In this document: positions 63,618 through 64,000 of the stretch, piece after piece
Layout of the letters: each line of letters begins with the position of its first letter
Numbering within the stretch: the first letter of the stretch is position 1
NCBI GenBank assembly: GCA_964501925.1
Contig: CAZCTM010000008.1
Location: 1-64,000, forward strand
Reading direction: 5' to 3'
Source: CAYLYU01 sp964501925
GTDB lineage: Bacteria > Pseudomonadota > Zetaproteobacteria > Mariprofundales > Mariprofundaceae
Length of the DNA stretch: 64,000 bases
The notes under the pieces: model-generated
Told to the model about the DNA's origin: nothing
The model's database searches: none
What the model saw: the letters and a program-made list of their open reading frames with translations, nothing else
Translations under genes and position numbers: made by a program

Positions 63618-64000
63618 ATGTTAGGGGTTTTCTTCCTGCTGCTGCTTTTCTCCCCCCTGGCCGGTGCCGCTGAATTCGCCAGCGCCGCCTCCATGGAAAC
63701 CCTTGTCCATTCCGAACCGGATGAAAAGTCACCCGTCCGTTTTGTGGTTCGCAAAGGATATCCCTTCAGCATTCTGAACAGGAACGGCAACTGGGTTCAT
63801 GTCAGGGACAGGGATGATGAAAGCGGATGGGTTTCGGAAAATCACCTTTCGGATGAGCGACATGTTATCGTAAGTGCTCCAGAAACCAGTGCACGGGAAA
63901 GAGCCGATGATGAGGCAGAAATCCTTTTCAAGGCAAAAAGAGGGGTCATCTTCAAGGTTATCGCCCAAAAGGATCACTGGGTGCATGTGCGTCATTTTGA
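63618..64000 (+). CDS. Secreted bacterial-SH3 domain protein, N-terminal part
   Basis: 127 residues are visible before the window ends. A short signal peptide (MLGVFFLLLLFSPLAGAAEF) is followed by two SH3b repeats: METLVHSEPDEKSPVRFVVR...NWVHVRDRDDESGWVS and VIVSAPETSARERADDEAE...HWVHVRHF. The recurring [NH]WVHVR motif is typical. Such domains bind peptidoglycan or partner proteins in the envelope. The rest of the protein lies outside. Confidence 0.75.
   Translation, partial: MLGVFFLLLLFSPLAGAAEFASAASMETLVHSEPDEKSPVRFVVRKGYPFSILNRNGNWVHVRDRDDESGWVSENHLSDERHVIVSAPETSARERADDEAEILFKAKRGVIFKVIAQKDHWVHVRHF

Noticed and set aside
62956..63673. Several 100-180 codon plus-strand frames over 63.0-63.7 kb
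   Set aside because: They lie across RNase P RNA, whose conserved blocks are unmistakable.

Overview
The window is ordinary chromosomal DNA of a Gram-negative proteobacterium: moderately GC-rich, densely packed with genes, many ATGA stop/start overlaps, no insertion sequence, phage or CRISPR. Outer-membrane maintenance genes (mlaFEDC, an AsmA/YhdP-like giant, PpiD), an SspB whose last residues are LRVVK, a Rof-like protein, plant-type glutamate-cysteine ligase, split glycine decarboxylase (gcvPA/gcvPB), HemJ, and above all a secreted fused c-type cytochrome/porin of the Cyc2 type point to an autotrophic or iron-oxidising lineage. Zetaproteobacteria (Mariprofundus-like) is my best guess, by inference only.

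Layout. 1-3.8 kb: start of a UvrD/Rep helicase and a CLC chloride channel (minus), an AEC transporter and a small zinc-ribbon membrane protein (plus). 3.8-6.5 kb: Hsp20 and the periplasmic foldase PpiD. 6.5-10.5 kb: tRNA-Ala(GGC) and a tightly coupled trpEGDC operon. 10.5-12.3 kb (minus): a monocistronic Cyc2-like gene with terminators on both sides and a CRP/FNR-type palindrome in its promoter, then a secreted ComEA-like protein. 12.5-19.2 kb (plus): gshA-folD-gcvT-gcvH-gcvPA-gcvPB (glutathione, folate C1 and glycine cleavage). 19.2-26.4 kb (minus): mlaF-E-D-C, AsmA-like protein, DnaQ-type exonuclease, low-molecular-weight phosphatase. 26.5-30.2 kb: glnE-ilvE. 30.2-36.4 kb (minus): aminotransferase, secA, argJ, Nudix hydrolase, Dabb lipoprotein.

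36.4-41.8 kb: Rof-like protein, hemJ, a small monooxygenase, a divergent pair of GpsA-like dehydrogenase and FGGY (glycerol-type) kinase, DUF1015, a membrane protein. 41.8-50.7 kb: pyruvate phosphate dikinase, aldo/keto reductase, ilvC preceded by a tRNA with CAU anticodon, ATP-type PEP carboxykinase, lipA, DUF72. 50.7-52.8 kb: a 30-residue membrane peptide, SUI1/YciH, ClsB-like phospholipase D family enzyme. 52.8-58.1 kb (minus): pyruvate dehydrogenase operon pdhA-pdhB-pdhC-lpd, where pdhC and lpd carry lipoyl domains encoded by an exact 272-bp direct repeat. 58.2-60.3 kb: CIRCE-groES-groEL. 60.3-64 kb: hda, pgsA-like, DUF2066-like, sspB and RNase P RNA (minus), then the start of an SH3-domain secreted protein (plus).

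Together the genes describe central carbon flow around pyruvate/PEP (PDH, PpdK, PckA, LipA), amino-acid and C1 synthesis, envelope upkeep and proteostasis. The most striking locus is the Cyc2-like gene with its promoter architecture; the most striking purely sequence-level object is the perfect lipoyl-domain repeat.
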